A stretch of 64,000 bases of DNA, from the NCBI GenBank assembly GCA_033064195.1, contig JARBJD010000099.1, positions 62,001 to 126,000 on the forward strand. Reading direction: 5' to 3'. This DNA is from Blattamonas nauphoetae. Taxonomy: Eukaryota > Preaxostyla > Oxymonadida. The position numbers and the translations under genes are program-made. This document shows positions 1 through 11,800 of the stretch, in pieces (the stretch's first letter is position 1; every line of letters starts with the position of its first letter). Under the pieces are notes generated by a model that saw only the letters and a program-made list of their open reading frames with translations, did not search any database and had not been told where the DNA came from.

Positions 1-3000
1 GCTTGGGGATGCTTTGATGAATTCAACCGTCTTGAACCAAATGTCCTCTCAGCCATTTCCGAACAAATCCAAGCCATTCAAAAAGCCCTCAAGGATCGTG
101 TTGAAGAAATCGAACTTCTTGGTTCCACAGTGAAGGTTGACACGAATTCGGGAATCTTCGTCACAATGAACCCCGCCGGAAAGGGTTATGGAGGTCGTTC
201 AAAACTTCCAGATAACTTGACGCAACTGTTCAGATCTGTTGCGATGTCCGTTCCGAACAACGATCAAATTTCTGATGTAATTTTATCAAGTGAAGGATTC
301 ACCGATGGAAAGAATCTGGCATCCAAACTTGTGTCCGTCTTTCAGCTCGCCAAAGATCAACTCTCGAAACAAATTCACTACGATTGGGGTCTCCGTTCAC
401 TCAAAATCATTCTGAACACAGCTGGAATTCTCCTGAAACGAGAACTCGCTGCCGTTTCTTCTTCTGGGAAGGAAACTTCTGGTCCCCTCATCTCGACCGA
501 ACGAGAAGCCGAACTTGTCATTCAGGCACTCAGATCAAACACCCTCTCCAAACTCACGTTCACTGATGCAGAGCGTTTCAACTCACTGATCCAGGACGTG
601 TTCCCACATGCCAAACCAGCCATCTTCTCAAATGAAGAGATGGAACAAGCTATCCGTCGAGCAATGACTGAAATGGGTCTTGGCTGCATCCAGTCACAGA
701 TCGACAAAATCATCCAACTCCACGTCGCCACCACTCAACGAATGGGAATCGTCCTCGTCGGCGGATCTGGTTGTGGGAAGTCCACTCTCTGGAAAGTCCT
801 CCAAAAGGCGTGCGTCTATCTTGGACAGCCACTCCACGTTCACACCATGAATCCAAAGGCACTCCCCCGTTCACAACTCCTCGGCCATCTCGACCTGGAT
901 ACACGAAAATGGCATGATGGTATTTTGACAAGTCGAGCACGAATGATCTCACGTGAGCCGGACAACGTCATGTCGTGGCTGATTTGTGATGGAGATATCG
1001 ATCCTGAGTGGATTGAGTCTCTTAACTCTGTCCTTGACGACAACCGACTTCTTACTCTCCCATCCGGCGAAAGAATCCAATTCCAACCGTCTGCCAAGGT
1101 GAACTTCATCTTCGAAACAGATTCGCTCCGTTTCGCATCACCAGCAACTGTCTCTCGAATGGCAGTGATCTTTCTCAGTGATGAAGATTTGGGAGTGGGA
1201 GAACTCACCTCCGCTTGGATCAGAAAACAGAAAGAGGAAGACAGGACCGATCTACAAACATGGATGAACGATATTGCTCTCCCTTCAATCCAATTTGTTC
1301 TCAGTTCAGTCGGTCTCTCATCACAAACCTCGTCGAACAACGTGAAGGGTGCAACAGGTGATGAATCATATGCTTTGGTCATGGAAACAACTCTCACTGG
1401 AATTGTCCGCAACATGCTGTCCCATCTCTCCAATGCCAAGTCACGTAATGATTTTGGTTTGGGTGTTTTGCGCGGTCTCGGATCAAATTGTACTGAACCC
1501 CTCCAACGAGCTCTTGTGGAGTTTATCCTTCCACTCATGAAGCTTCAAACACCGTATCCGCCTCCAAACCATCCTCTCGGCCTGGAATTGTCCAAGGGAG
1601 GAAAGACCTTAGAATCATATCGCGATAATTGTCGTGTCCCCGCTTTTGAAGAACTTCTCGCAGCCGAGCAAGGTGAACTGATGCTCCAGACAGATGAGGT
1701 CGCTACTCTCCAATCTCTTTTCCGTCCTTGGATCACGAACTCGAATCATTTCCTCCTCGTTGGTCCAGAAGGTGCAGGTAAGCACATGCTCCTCTCAGAC
1801 ACAGTCAAATCTCTTCCTGGCGTAGAACTTGCCCAAATCAATTGTTCGTCACAAACATCTGCAAACCAAGTCGCCCATTCTATCAAACAGCACTGTCTCG
1901 TACTCTCAAGTGCTCACGGTCGAACTCTCCGCCCAAAACGAGGGGATCGCATCATTCTTTTCCTCTCCGATCTTCATCTCCCTCAACCAGATAAATACGG
2001 AACTGTCGAAGTTGTCGCGTTCATCCAACAGATTCTCACGTATGGCGGTTTCTTTGATTCGGACCTCGAATGGACTGCACTTGAAAACATTCAAATCATT
2101 GCCACTATCGTTGCAGACACGACAGGTGCTTCTACAGGAGTTTCTATTCTTCCATCACGATTCACAGCAAATGTCTGTGTGTGTGCGATTCCATATCCAT
2201 CTTCAACATCACTCCTCAAGGTTTACACAAACATCCTTGAATGTGTTCTGGCAGACAGAAAACACAAAGATTTCTCATCCGAGAATCTCGCCCAAGCCAT
2301 GATTGCCGTTTTTACAACAACTCAAGCAACATTCAACACATCCACGCACATTCATTACTGCTTCACCCCTCGTGATCTCACTCGACTCATCATCTTCCTC
2401 GCTCGGTGTGATGTAGATTCAAATTCTGTTTTGCGATTTCTCAAAGACAACACGGATGAAGAAGGATCAGTCCCCAACTATTCCGGAGATTCAGACTCTC
2501 TCGGCATCCTTGTCAGCTGGGCTCACGAATGCTTCAGGCTCTTCAAAGATCGACTTGACAACAAAAGAATTCTCGATGGATCTTCGGGAAAGGCATCTCT
2601 TTCCACGAAAGATTCAGCTACTGGTCTCATCCAAACATCCGAACAGCTCAAACCACGGGCTCTCCAAGATTTTGAGCAAATATTCTCGACCATTCTTAAG
2701 GAACACTTCGGAAAGCTCTCTTTTTCATCGCTGCTTCTGTCAATTGTGAATGACCGACTCACCTCACACCCAGACTCAAAACAAGACCCATCCCTCCGCC
2801 TTGTTTCTTGGTACAACGGCCCGCCAAACTCGGCTGTTCATAAGCGGCTGGCCATTGGAATCTCAAACGGAGATCTCAGCAAAAAGCATGCTCTGAAGGT
2901 CGTCCAACAGTACGAACGTACTGTTCGAGATGTGAATGTTGTTCTCTTCTCAGAATTCATTGACAATCTGGCTCACATGGATCGACTTCTCAGCTGGCCT

Positions 3001-6000
3001 GGATCATCTCTCCTCCTCATCGGAAAGACTGGTGTCGGTAGACGAACCATCGTTCAGCTTGTCTGCAACAGCCACAACATCAAAGTTTGTGTCCCTGTTG
3101 CTGGGAGCTGGTATGATGCCAAACATATCAAAGCCTTCATGAGATCAGTTATTGAAAGCTGTGTCGTTGTTGACGAAGCAGTTTGTCTGTACCTCGATGA
3201 CAGCACAATAAACAGTGGAGCAACAGGTGCTCTCTTACTCGACTATGCAACAGCCCTCATCCAATCACAGGATGTTCATGGATTCTATTCATCAGATGAA
3301 TTTGAGGTTCTGCGTGAATCATTAAAGGAATCTCTGGAAACAGAGGAATCATCGGGTGTCAAATTACTCGTCTCGAAAGGAAAAGAATCAACATCATCAG
3401 GAATCGTGAAGCTCCAGAACTCTTTTATCAAGCAATCGTATCGGAACATGGATGGTGATGTTGAGAAGCTTGTTGTTTCTAGAATCCGAAGAAACTTGCA
3501 TGTTGTTCTCTCAATGGATCCGTCTGCATCAACCTTTGATCCCACCCTTCGATCTCATCCCGCCCTTTACACACGAGCGAATGTGATGTGGTTTGGCGAT
3601 TGGTCTCATGCATCCTGCGTGCGAGTAACGAAACAGATCTTGTCACCAATCGTGAAAGCAATCAAATCTCATGATACTCAAAAGAGCGTGTCGTCGAAGA
3701 AAAATGCGAAATCAACTCCATCTGGCATTGCAACCCTTCCAATCCCAACTCAGCAGACCATCATTAATCTCGCTCTCGCAATGCACTTCCGTTTCTCACT
3801 GAACATTCACTGCAATGACTATTCTCAAATTGGAGGAATGGAAAGCAACACTGCCAGCCCTCGAGATCTCATCAGACTGTTGCAGGTCTCCATCGGAATT
3901 TATGACGAACGAATGGCCGCACGTCGTGGAGCGTTCAACCACCTCTCAGCTGGTGTTGAAAAACTCAAAGAAGCGAATGATCAAGTGGATGCTCTCTCGA
4001 AGGAAGCAAAAGAGCAGAGCGTTGAGGTGGAACGGAGCCAAAAGGAATGCTCGGACATCATGGTCCAAATTGAACAAAAAGTCGCCAACGTCTCAAAACA
4101 GCGAACTGAAGCGGCTCAACTTGAAGAAAACTTGAAAAAGCAAACCGTCGAAGTTGAAAAACAGACAAAAGCCATCCAAAAGGAACTCAGTGAAGTCCAA
4201 CCGCTCATCGAAGAGGCTCTGAAAGCTGTTGACAAGATAAATCCAAAGGATATCAACGAACTTAAAGGAATGAACAAACCACCAGACGCCGTAGCTCATA
4301 TCCTCGGCGCTGTGTTGACGTTGATGGGAGAAGCAACATCCGATTGGGGTGTGATGAAGCGATTCTTGGCTCAAACTGGCTCAATTCAGAGGATCGCTTC
4401 GTTTGATCCGAAGTCAATCAAAAAACTGACTCGAGATAAAACAAAAGCAGCCATAGAAAAGAACCAGAATTCTTTCAAACCAGAAGTCGCAGCTCATGCG
4501 TCAAAGGCTGTTGCTCCATTGGCATTGTGGGTCAAGGCCTGTATTCAATATGCAGGTGTATATGAGTCAGTCGCTCCACTGGAGGAGAAAGCTAAGAAAA
4601 ACAATGAACTTAGCCAAGAAATGAAAGTGAGGCTCGCCGATTGTCGAAAGGCTCTTGAATCATTTGAGGTCGAACATAAAAAACTCCAAACTGATTTTGA
4701 CGTAAAGAAAAGAGCTGCCGCAAAACTCGAGATTCGCCTTCAAAAGGTCCAAGACAAAAGAGATGCAGCTCAAAGTCTGTTGGGACAGCTCAGTGAAGAA
4801 CAGTCTCGCTGGATCATTCAAATCGAAGAAATGAATTCCGAGATGATCAGAGTCCCACTCCAATCTCTCCTGTCGAGTGGATACCAAGTCTACCTCAGTG
4901 GGGCAACGGAGGATGAAAGAAGAGCATCCGTTCTTGAATGGGTACAGGATTACAAAGATCTTAATGGAATAAAAGCGACCACAAACTGGAAAACAGACAT
5001 GTCTGAGTTTAGCTACTCTCACTTCATGTCCACTGAAGCGGAACGACTTGGTTGGAAGCAGCAGGGCCTTCCAGGGGACGATCTGTCTCTAGAAAATGGT
5101 GCAATGATTGTGGCAACGGCAAAATCACAAAAAGCCGCAGAGCTCGAAGCCGCTGAAAGTGATTCTGGGGAGAAACCGATTGTCCCATTTGCCATTCCCT
5201 TTATCATTGATCCTACAGCTCAAATAACAAATTGGCTTCGGGCAACTCTGTCTGCTAAGAAAGAGAGTAGCAACGAGAAAAGTCGAGAGGGAAGCATCGA
5301 TGTTGTCCAACAGAATGATCCGAAGTTCCTGCAGAGACTGGAGCTTGCTGTCCGTTGGGGGAAGATCCTCATCGTGGAAGAAGTTGATTCAATCGAGCCA
5401 GTTCTCTATCCTCTTCTCAGAAAAGAATTTATCAAGCAAGGAAATCGACTCACAGTCGCAATCGGTGACAAATTGATCGATCTTGATGACAAATTTGCTC
5501 TCTTCCTCGTCACCAGAAATCCTCATCCAAATCTTCCACCTGATGCACGAGGAATTGTAAGTCAGATTTCGTTCTCAGTCACTCGTGCCGGACTCGAAGC
5601 ACAGCTTCTTTCTCTCACCATCCAACATGAACAGCCAACAATCGAACAACAGCGCTCGGAGTTACTCCAAAAGGAAGAAGGTCTCCGTCTTGAATTGGCT
5701 GCATTGGAGAAACAGTTGTTGGATCGCTTGGCCAACTCTCAAAAGAATATCCTCGAAGACACTGCTCTGATCGAATCGTTGAATGAAACAAAGGCCAAAT
5801 CGAATGGAATAAATGACGCTCTAATAAAATCATCGAAACTTCAAGACGAGCTAAATACGAAGCGAAACGGTTATCGCCCGCTCTCAGTTCTCGGAGGATC
5901 GCTATTCTTCCTCCTCCATTCACTCTCTGGAATGAACCACATGTACCAATACTCGCTTGGCTCCTTCCTTCTGATGTTCAGCCGTGCTCACCGGGATACA

Positions 6001-8640
6001 CCGAAGACAGACAAAATCGAGGTTCGAATTGCCAATCTTGGACGAACTCTCGTCGATATGGTCATCGAAACGATCACACGAGGAATGTTCAAGAGTGATC
6101 GACTCGCTTTTGGTCTTCATCTTGCACATACTCTGAACCCGACAGCTTTCGGTGATGGTGAATGGGATCATTTCCTTGGAAGATTTACACGAAAGGCTGT
6201 TCCTGCATCTTCAGTCCCGAAATGGATTGGAGGGGAATCAACCGGAAATGTAGCTCAATTGATGGGAACAATTCCTAATTTAGAATCAATCGCTGGCTGG
6301 AAATTGAAAGACAGCGAGAGGACTTGGAGAGATTGGATTGTCTCTCAAAAGTGTGAAGTCGATTTTCCTCTCCCAGCTGCTCCACCACTCGCCTCACCAA
6401 TCACAGGCAAGAAACCAAAATCAGATTCAGCGCCAACACTCACTCTCTTCCAGCGTGTTCTTCTCATTCAAGCCTGTCGTCCTGATCGGCTCATGTCTGC
6501 CTGCTTGGTTTTCGTGAAAGCTGCTCTTGGTATTTCGTCAATTGATCCACCTCCTTTCTCTCTCAACGATGTCGCGCGAAAAGAAGCTGTTCCATCCATA
6601 CCGATTCTTCTGATTATCACTCCTGGTATTGACCCTTCGCAGGATCTCGAAGATATCGCTAAGAGAACAATTGGCGAGTCGAAGTACACTGCTGTTGCCA
6701 TGGGACAAGGCCAAGGAGATGTGGCAATCGAAGCTGTCAAATCGGGCGCAGAAAATGGAAGTTGGGTGTGCTTGAAGAACGTTCATCTCATGCCTGCATG
6801 GCTTGGTGATCTGGAAAAAACATTGGCTCTCCTGAAATCAAATGCGCACCCAGAATTCCGAGTCTTCCTGACGAGTGAAGCCCACGACCAATTCAATGAT
6901 GTACTTGTTCAGCAAAGCCTCAAGATCACTTATGAAGCTCCGCCAGGAATCAAGAAGAATCTTGCCAGAACATTCGATTCCTGGAAAGGAGACGGTAGGT
7001 TTGAACGGGGAACAGGGGATTCGTCTGCAATTGTTGGCCGCTCTCGAATTCTATTCGCATTGGCCTGGCTTCATGGTATCGTCCAGGAACGAAGGACGTA
7101 CATCCCCCAGGGCTGGATTCGAGCATACGAATTCTCTTCGGCTGATCTTCGTTCTGCCGTTGACATCATTGACAACCAGCTCGATGCAGCAGTCAAAGCG
7201 AACAAAGGGAAGACACCTCCAATTCCATGGGAGACCCTCCGTGGTCTTCTCGCCTTCACTGTGTACGGAGGTCGTATTGACAGCCCCACAGATTGGCGCG
7301 TCCTGGAAGCATATCTTCAGAAGTGGATCTCTCCATCTCTCCTTGAAAATGAGTCGTTTGATGGATTTGCTGCTGAACTCCGTAAAGAATCAATTCCACT
7401 TCAAACAAGAACAGTCAATCCGTATATTACAACCGTTCAAAAACTTCCCGAAGAAGACAGCCCGAGCTTCTTCTCTCTCCCCTCCAACATCGATGGTACT
7501 GTTCAGAATTTGCAGAGTCAAGAAATGATAGGATCGTTGAAGCGTCTGTCCTTCAGAGGAGGAAGCGGAACGGGTGGATATGATCGAGAAGAATGGAGAA
7601 AGGGATTGATGCCGATCATCATGATGTGGAATGTCCTCCTTGGTGGAAGCGAATCATCGCAGAAGACTCAAAAATCAGTCCTTTCATTAATCAAATCTCC
7701 ACTTCTCCAACCTCATCCTGCTACTCTCAAACAACAAGGGGCTGACTTCCCTCCAATTGACCTCTACTTCCTTGTGGAGAGCACTTTCGGCACAAAACTA
7801 CTCGAACAACTCCATCGTGACCTGCGAGACTTAGAAAAATTACTTTGCGGAGAGATTGGATTCGATGCTCGTCTCGAAAAACTAGGCAACACTCTACTGA
7901 TTGATGAAGTTCCGGCTCATTGGGATGCTCTTTGGGATGGAGGATCAGAATCTGCATCAGAATTCATCAGAAGTGCTGTGGAAAGAACGAACGTTGTTTA
8001 TGCAATGACATCTACCATCACAAAAGCCAAAGTTAAAATTGAGTCGCCATATCATGGATTGTTGTATGGAAAAGCTAAATCGAAGACCATCGAAGCAGGA
8101 TTCCCGTCAGTTCTGAAAAACCCGATTCCACTCGGAAAACTGTTCCGTCCAGCCATGCTCCTCAACGCTCTTCGGCAACAGACAGCACGAAATCTCGGAT
8201 GTGCAATGGATGAACTGGAGCTCGGAAGTTGTGTGAACGCGACAGATGCTCCAAAAGGATGGAAAGAAGGTGGATGTGTGAGTTGCAATGTGAGTGAAAT
8301 GCGACTGCAGGGAGGAATGTGGAAGAACAACACAGTCTGCGAAGCTGTCTCAAGTACTCCATCTGCAAGCCTTCTCGATGTTCCTATCACCCTCGCTTGG
8401 ATCCCGGTTGACGTTTCGGATAGTCAGGTGTTGGAGTTGTTCATCCCATCCTCATTCCAAACTAAAGCGACGAATCAAGCAAAGAAAATCAATGAAATGA
8501 TTCATTCATTCCCTGTCTTCCTCAACGAACGGAGAGAGCGAATGCTCATGCATTTACAGTTGCCTGTCGAAAAGATGAAGTCTAAGTCTGAATCGGTAGA
8601 AGAGAAGTGGATTCTGAGTGGTGCATGTCTCTTCGTGTGA
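1..8640 (+). CDS. DYNC2H1: Cytoplasmic dynein 2 heavy chain (C-terminal part; 5' end outside window)
   Basis: Motor subunit of IFT dynein, which drives retrograde transport in cilia. The frame is open from base 1 to TGA at 8640 (about 2,880 residues; animal homologues are about 4,300), so only the tail is missing. It opens in AAA1 with CFDEFNRLE and MNPAGKGYGGR. A Walker A GGSGCGKST (AAA2) is near 760, GPEGAGK (AAA3) near 1765 and GKTGVG (AAA4) near 3020. The stalk coiled coil with the microtubule-binding tip spans about 3910-4850, followed by AAA5, AAA6 and the C-terminal domain. The AAA2 stretch with CDGDIDPEWIESLNSVLDDN and the spacing after SEGF match the dynein-2 class better than axonemal or cytoplasmic dynein 1. 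No intron interrupts 8.6 kb, unlike most neighbours. Family assignment is from recalled motifs, not a tree. Confidence 0.9.
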   Translation, partial: AWGCFDEFNRLEPNVLSAISEQIQAIQKALKDRVEEIELLGSTVKVDTNSGIFVTMNPAGKGYGGRSKLPDNLTQLFRSVAMSVPNNDQISDVILSSEGFTDGKNLASKLVSVFQLAKDQLSKQIHYDWGLRSLKIILNTAGILLKRELAAVSSSGKETSGPLISTEREAELVIQALRSNTLSKLTFTDAERFNSLIQDVFPHAKPAIFSNEEMEQAIRRAMTEMGLGCIQSQIDKIIQLHVATTQRMGIVLVGGSGCGKSTLWKVLQKACVYLGQPLHVHTMNPKALPRSQLLGHLDLDTRKWHDGILTSRARMISREPDNVMSWLICDGDIDPEWIESLNSVLDDNRLLTLPSGERIQFQPSAKVNFIFETDSLRFASPATVSRMAVIFLSDEDLGVGELTSAWIRKQKEEDRTDLQTWMNDIALPSIQFVLSSVGLSSQTSSNNVKGATGDESYALVMETTLTGIVRNMLSHLSNAKSRNDFGLGVLRGLGSNCTEPLQRALVEFILPLMKLQTPYPPPNHPLGLELSKGGKTLESYRDNCRVPAFEELLAAEQGELMLQTDEVATLQSLFRPWITNSNHFLLVGPEGAGKHMLLSDTVKSLPGVELAQINCSSQTSANQVAHSIKQHCLVLSSAHGRTLRPKRGDRIILFLSDLHLPQPDKYGTVEVVAFIQQILTYGGFFDSDLEWTALENIQIIATIVADTTGASTGVSILPSRFTANVCVCAIPYPSSTSLLKVYTNILECVLADRKHKDFSSENLAQAMIAVFTTTQATFNTSTHIHYCFTPRDLTRLIIFLARCDVDSNSVLRFLKDNTDEEGSVPNYSGDSDSLGILVSWAHECFRLFKDRLDNKRILDGSSGKASLSTKDSATGLIQTSEQLKPRALQDFEQIFSTILKEHFGKLSFSSLLLSIVNDRLTSHPDSKQDPSLRLVSWYNGPPNSAVHKRLAIGISNGDLSKKHALKVVQQYERTVRDVNVVLFSEFIDNLAHMDRLLSWPGSSLLLIGKTGVGRRTIVQLVCNSHNIKVCVPVAGSWYDAKHIKAFMRSVIESCVVVDEAVCLYLDDSTINSGATGALLLDYATALIQSQDVHGFYSSDEFEVLRESLKESLETEESSGVKLLVSKGKESTSSGIVKLQNSFIKQSYRNMDGDVEKLVVSRIRRNLHVVLSMDPSASTFDPTLRSHPALYTRANVMWFGDWSHASCVRVTKQILSPIVKAIKSHDTQKSVSSKKNAKSTPSGIATLPIPTQQTIINLALAMHFRFSLNIHCNDYSQIGGMESNTASPRDLIRLLQVSIGIYDERMAARRGAFNHLSAGVEKLKEANDQVDALSKEAKEQSVEVERSQKECSDIMVQIEQKVANVSKQRTEAAQLEENLKKQTVEVEKQTKAIQKELSEVQPLIEEALKAVDKINPKDINELKGMNKPPDAVAHILGAVLTLMGEATSDWGVMKRFLAQTGSIQRIASFDPKSIKKLTRDKTKAAIEKNQNSFKPEVAAHASKAVAPLALWVKACIQYAGVYESVAPLEEKAKKNNELSQEMKVRLADCRKALESFEVEHKKLQTDFDVKKRAAAKLEIRLQKVQDKRDAAQSLLGQLSEEQSRWIIQIEEMNSEMIRVPLQSLLSSGYQVYLSGATEDERRASVLEWVQDYKDLNGIKATTNWKTDMSEFSYSHFMSTEAERLGWKQQGLPGDDLSLENGAMIVATAKSQKAAELEAAESDSGEKPIVPFAIPFIIDPTAQITNWLRATLSAKKESSNEKSREGSIDVVQQNDPKFLQRLELAVRWGKILIVEEVDSIEPVLYPLLRKEFIKQGNRLTVAIGDKLIDLDDKFALFLVTRNPHPNLPPDARGIVSQISFSVTRAGLEAQLLSLTIQHEQPTIEQQRSELLQKEEGLRLELAALEKQLLDRLANSQKNILEDTALIESLNETKAKSNGINDALIKSSKLQDELNTKRNGYRPLSVLGGSLFFLLHSLSGMNHMYQYSLGSFLLMFSRAHRDTPKTDKIEVRIANLGRTLVDMVIETITRGMFKSDRLAFGLHLAHTLNPTAFGDGEWDHFLGRFTRKAVPASSVPKWIGGESTGNVAQLMGTIPNLESIAGWKLKDSERTWRDWIVSQKCEVDFPLPAAPPLASPITGKKPKSDSAPTLTLFQRVLLIQACRPDRLMSACLVFVKAALGISSIDPPPFSLNDVARKEAVPSIPILLIITPGIDPSQDLEDIAKRTIGESKYTAVAMGQGQGDVAIEAVKSGAENGSWVCLKNVHLMPAWLGDLEKTLALLKSNAHPEFRVFLTSEAHDQFNDVLVQQSLKITYEAPPGIKKNLARTFDSWKGDGRFERGTGDSSAIVGRSRILFALAWLHGIVQERRTYIPQGWIRAYEFSSADLRSAVDIIDNQLDAAVKANKGKTPPIPWETLRGLLAFTVYGGRIDSPTDWRVLEAYLQKWISPSLLENESFDGFAAELRKESIPLQTRTVNPYITTVQKLPEEDSPSFFSLPSNIDGTVQNLQSQEMIGSLKRLSFRGGSGTGGYDREEWRKGLMPIIMMWNVLLGGSESSQKTQKSVLSLIKSPLLQPHPATLKQQGADFPPIDLYFLVESTFGTKLLEQLHRDLRDLEKLLCGEIGFDARLEKLGNTLLIDEVPAHWDALWDGGSESASEFIRSAVERTNVVYAMTSTITKAKVKIESPYHGLLYGKAKSKTIEAGFPSVLKNPIPLGKLFRPAMLLNALRQQTARNLGCAMDELELGSCVNATDAPKGWKEGGCVSCNVSEMRLQGGMWKNNTVCEAVSSTPSASLLDVPITLAWIPVDVSDSQVLELFIPSSFQTKATNQAKKINEMIHSFPVFLNERRERMLMHLQLPVEKMKSKSESVEEKWILSGACLFV

Positions 8641-8873
8641 TGTGCATATTTTTAATTCTTAGTCATCTTGTTTGAATGAACAACTCTTGATTCGATGCTG
8701 TTTGAGATAATCTAGGTCAAGGCATTGAGTGTAAATCTGTACACAGCGAAATGTGTCAATCTCTTCAGAATCAGAACGTACTCACTCCACTACGATGCAA
8801 GATGTAGTGAAGTTGGGAAAAAACAATTTAGTGTAGTAAAGGAATGACAAAGAATGAGAAAGGTTGTGAAAAT
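8641..8873. other. Intergenic, between convergent gene ends
   Basis: A 233-bp gap between the dynein stop and the stop of the minus-strand gene at 8874. It is AT-rich and should hold both polyadenylation regions. No gene or repeat is visible. Confidence 0.6.
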
Positions 8874-11800
8874 TCAAGGGGGAGAGGTGTTAAGGATATA
8901 GAAATAGTCAGATGAATTGAGTTTCCAACGAATGGTTCGCTGTCCTTCCAGACAAAACGAAAGCGAAGAAGATTGAACAGATGAATGTGTCTTGCTTCTT
9001 GATCTGGCCGTGGATTGCAGAAATGGCGGTATTTTTGGAGTTTGAATCTGACGAAATGTTGAGGAGAGCTTTTGTTCTGTATCCATGACAAGCACGTGGT
9101 TGGTTTCAACGATGTGGAAAGACGAGACATGTTGGCCATGATGAATTTGTGGGTCCTTCGAGTAAAGGGACACTCGGATTGTTTCACCCAATTCTTCGTC
9201 GGTGTGTTTGAACGGGCAGAGACACTGACCAATTTTGTGGAGTCCATTGAGTCTGATTCTATCGAATGAGATGGTGTGGCTCATCACATTTCGAGGCGCT
9301 TGGGGTTCTGGTTTTCGGAGTGTTTTTTCAAAGTCCTCCTTCGAGATAACTTCAATAATATCTGATTCAGCTTTGCGATCTTCCAATCCGAGTCTTAAAA
9401 GCTCTTTGGGTAGAGACGATTTTGCACGACCCTTCGGAGAAAGTAACTGGTGCGATGTTGTCTCGACTTTCGGAGCAAACAAGAGCGATGAATGGATTGG
9501 ATTGAATAAAATCGTTGATGGAAGAGTAGAGGGAGAATGGTTGGACTGGATTTGAGAGATTAGTTTGAGTGGAGAGATATGTCGGAGAACCCCTGAAGAT
9601 GTTCGAACCTCATGGATAGTTCGTGGCCTGCGGGAGAGATGGATGGTATACGATGAGGGGACAGTGGAGATGGGTGGTCGAGGCTGAATCACGGAGTTTG
9701 TGAGAAGACGTCTTGCGGAATGCAAATATTCGTGGAGATAAGAAGATTGGGGAAGCTGCTGCCAGAGTATGTACTGCGAGTCAAGCGGTGTTGTGGTTAG
9801 AATGTGTCGTTCAGAATTATATGTAAGTCTGAATAACTTCTTTCCAAGCATCCTTCCAGCAACAGTGTGTTCGTATGGAGAAAAAGGATAACAGATGTTG
9901 GGATATACCAGGGGAGGGTTCAGTTGGTGGGCCCATTGATAGAGAGACAGCAGTTGGATCATGTCTGAACTTTCGTCTGTGGTTCTGGCAACCATTTCGA
10001 GTATCTTATCAAGCTCCACAGTCATGTCAACAGCTTTTTCGAAATCGATGAGTGTTTCTCCGAAGTTCTGGGACAGGATTGCGCGATTTGCCGGAGTCAC
10101 ATGTCCGACTTGAACAGCATCGATGAGATTCTGAAAGATAATGTCGATACGCTGTTGAATTAGATCTGGCGAGAAAATTTGGAGCGACGTGAAAGGGTGA
10201 CTGAATCGAGTAGTGATAGGTTCCAGCTGCCGATGCGGTGGATCATGGCCTCTCTTAGGATGCCATACATACTTCGTGATCAGTGGTGATTTGTTAAGAT
10301 GATCATGATATGTGTGGACTGCGGCGAGGAGCGAATAGGCCGAAGGAGGTTCGAGTGAAAGGAGGGTGGAAACTGAATTGGATGTGACAGACGAAGAATT
10401 CCATTCATGTGCTTTTTGTTGGTCAGAAAACAAGATGTTTGTTTCACGCGTGTTCGAGAGTTGACTATGCCGGTATCGTGATTCAATGGATTGTTGTGCT
10501 TGTAATGTCGTGTGTCCCGCATATCTGTAGTCGGTGATTTTTAGGAGAAGTGAATCCAGCTGAGAAGCAATTGAATGGAGCAAAAATACTACTTGGAACA
10601 GAACTTGATCGGCAAGAAGATGGGAGATTGAAATGGGTTGTGACCGAGAAACAGAGGAGGGAAAACCGGTTTGCGACGAAAAAATGGAGGGTGGATCTTC
10701 TGAAATGGACTGGCGGTAACTAATATCTGAGAAGAAGGTTCGGCATATCGTGTCCAGTAATGAAGAGATGAACTCGGTGTCAGGTGAAACATTCGTGTTT
10801 TGTGATCCTATTTGAAAGTTCATCCGTCTGAGCACAAGATGGGCTGCATAACCGTGGAGTGGGAGTGTTGTGAGCGAGACTGGATAAGTGTGGTGCTGGA
10901 GAGGTCCAGGTTCACTCTGGACAGAATGAGTGAGTGGTGGAGTGTTCTTTTTGGGTTGTTTCTTGGAGAGTGTGGAGTTTGGGAGAGATCTGATGAAGAG
11001 TCGCTGAAGGTGAAGTGGAGGGAAAAGTGACAGTGATGTGTTTGTGTGAAAGAGATGGAGATGTGACTGAGAGGGATTTTGGTGAATCATGAGCGGTGGC
11101 ACAATGAACGACGGAATCAAGACGAGCAGATCTATTCGAGAGAGATTCCCGACTGGGAACAGTGGATGGAAAAGATCCTGAACAGATCTATGTTCTGGTT
11201 TGAGATTAGCTTCTGATGACGTCTCGACTTCTGTCGTCTCATCAATGCCAGGCGCGATCTTCACTCCAATTGGGAGGGGATACGGCCACTCATTGATTGT
11301 GTTCAACCATGTCTCAACATTCCACTTGTGTGGCTGAATATAAGATTTCGTGTTGTCATTATCTTTTGCGAGTTCGTCTTCGCCTCGGGTCAATTTGTCG
11401 TAGAGTTCACGAATATACGGCTGTTCTTGGTCAACACTGACCTTCTTCTGTGCCACATACGACGTCAGAACAAGTTTGAGCAGTTTCAGGAGGGTCGCGT
11501 GTACATGCGGGGAGGACGTGTCCAGATACTCCTTCATCAATTCCATGGGTGGCTTGGTGTGAGCGAAAAATTTGATGAACGTGCTGAAACGGTTGATTTT
11601 GAAAGACACTAATTCGACGTCTGAAATCAGGAGAGCGATGCCGTGTAGAATCCAGTAGATAGCTGAGAGATTCGACTGTCCAAGCTTCTGCGAAAATGAT
11701 TGAAAGGGTTGTTTCGGTTCTGAATGGCCATGGAAAAAAGGGTAATTGGTGAAATTTGCGGTCTTTTTGGATCGTTTCGCCTGTGTAAGATCGATCATAA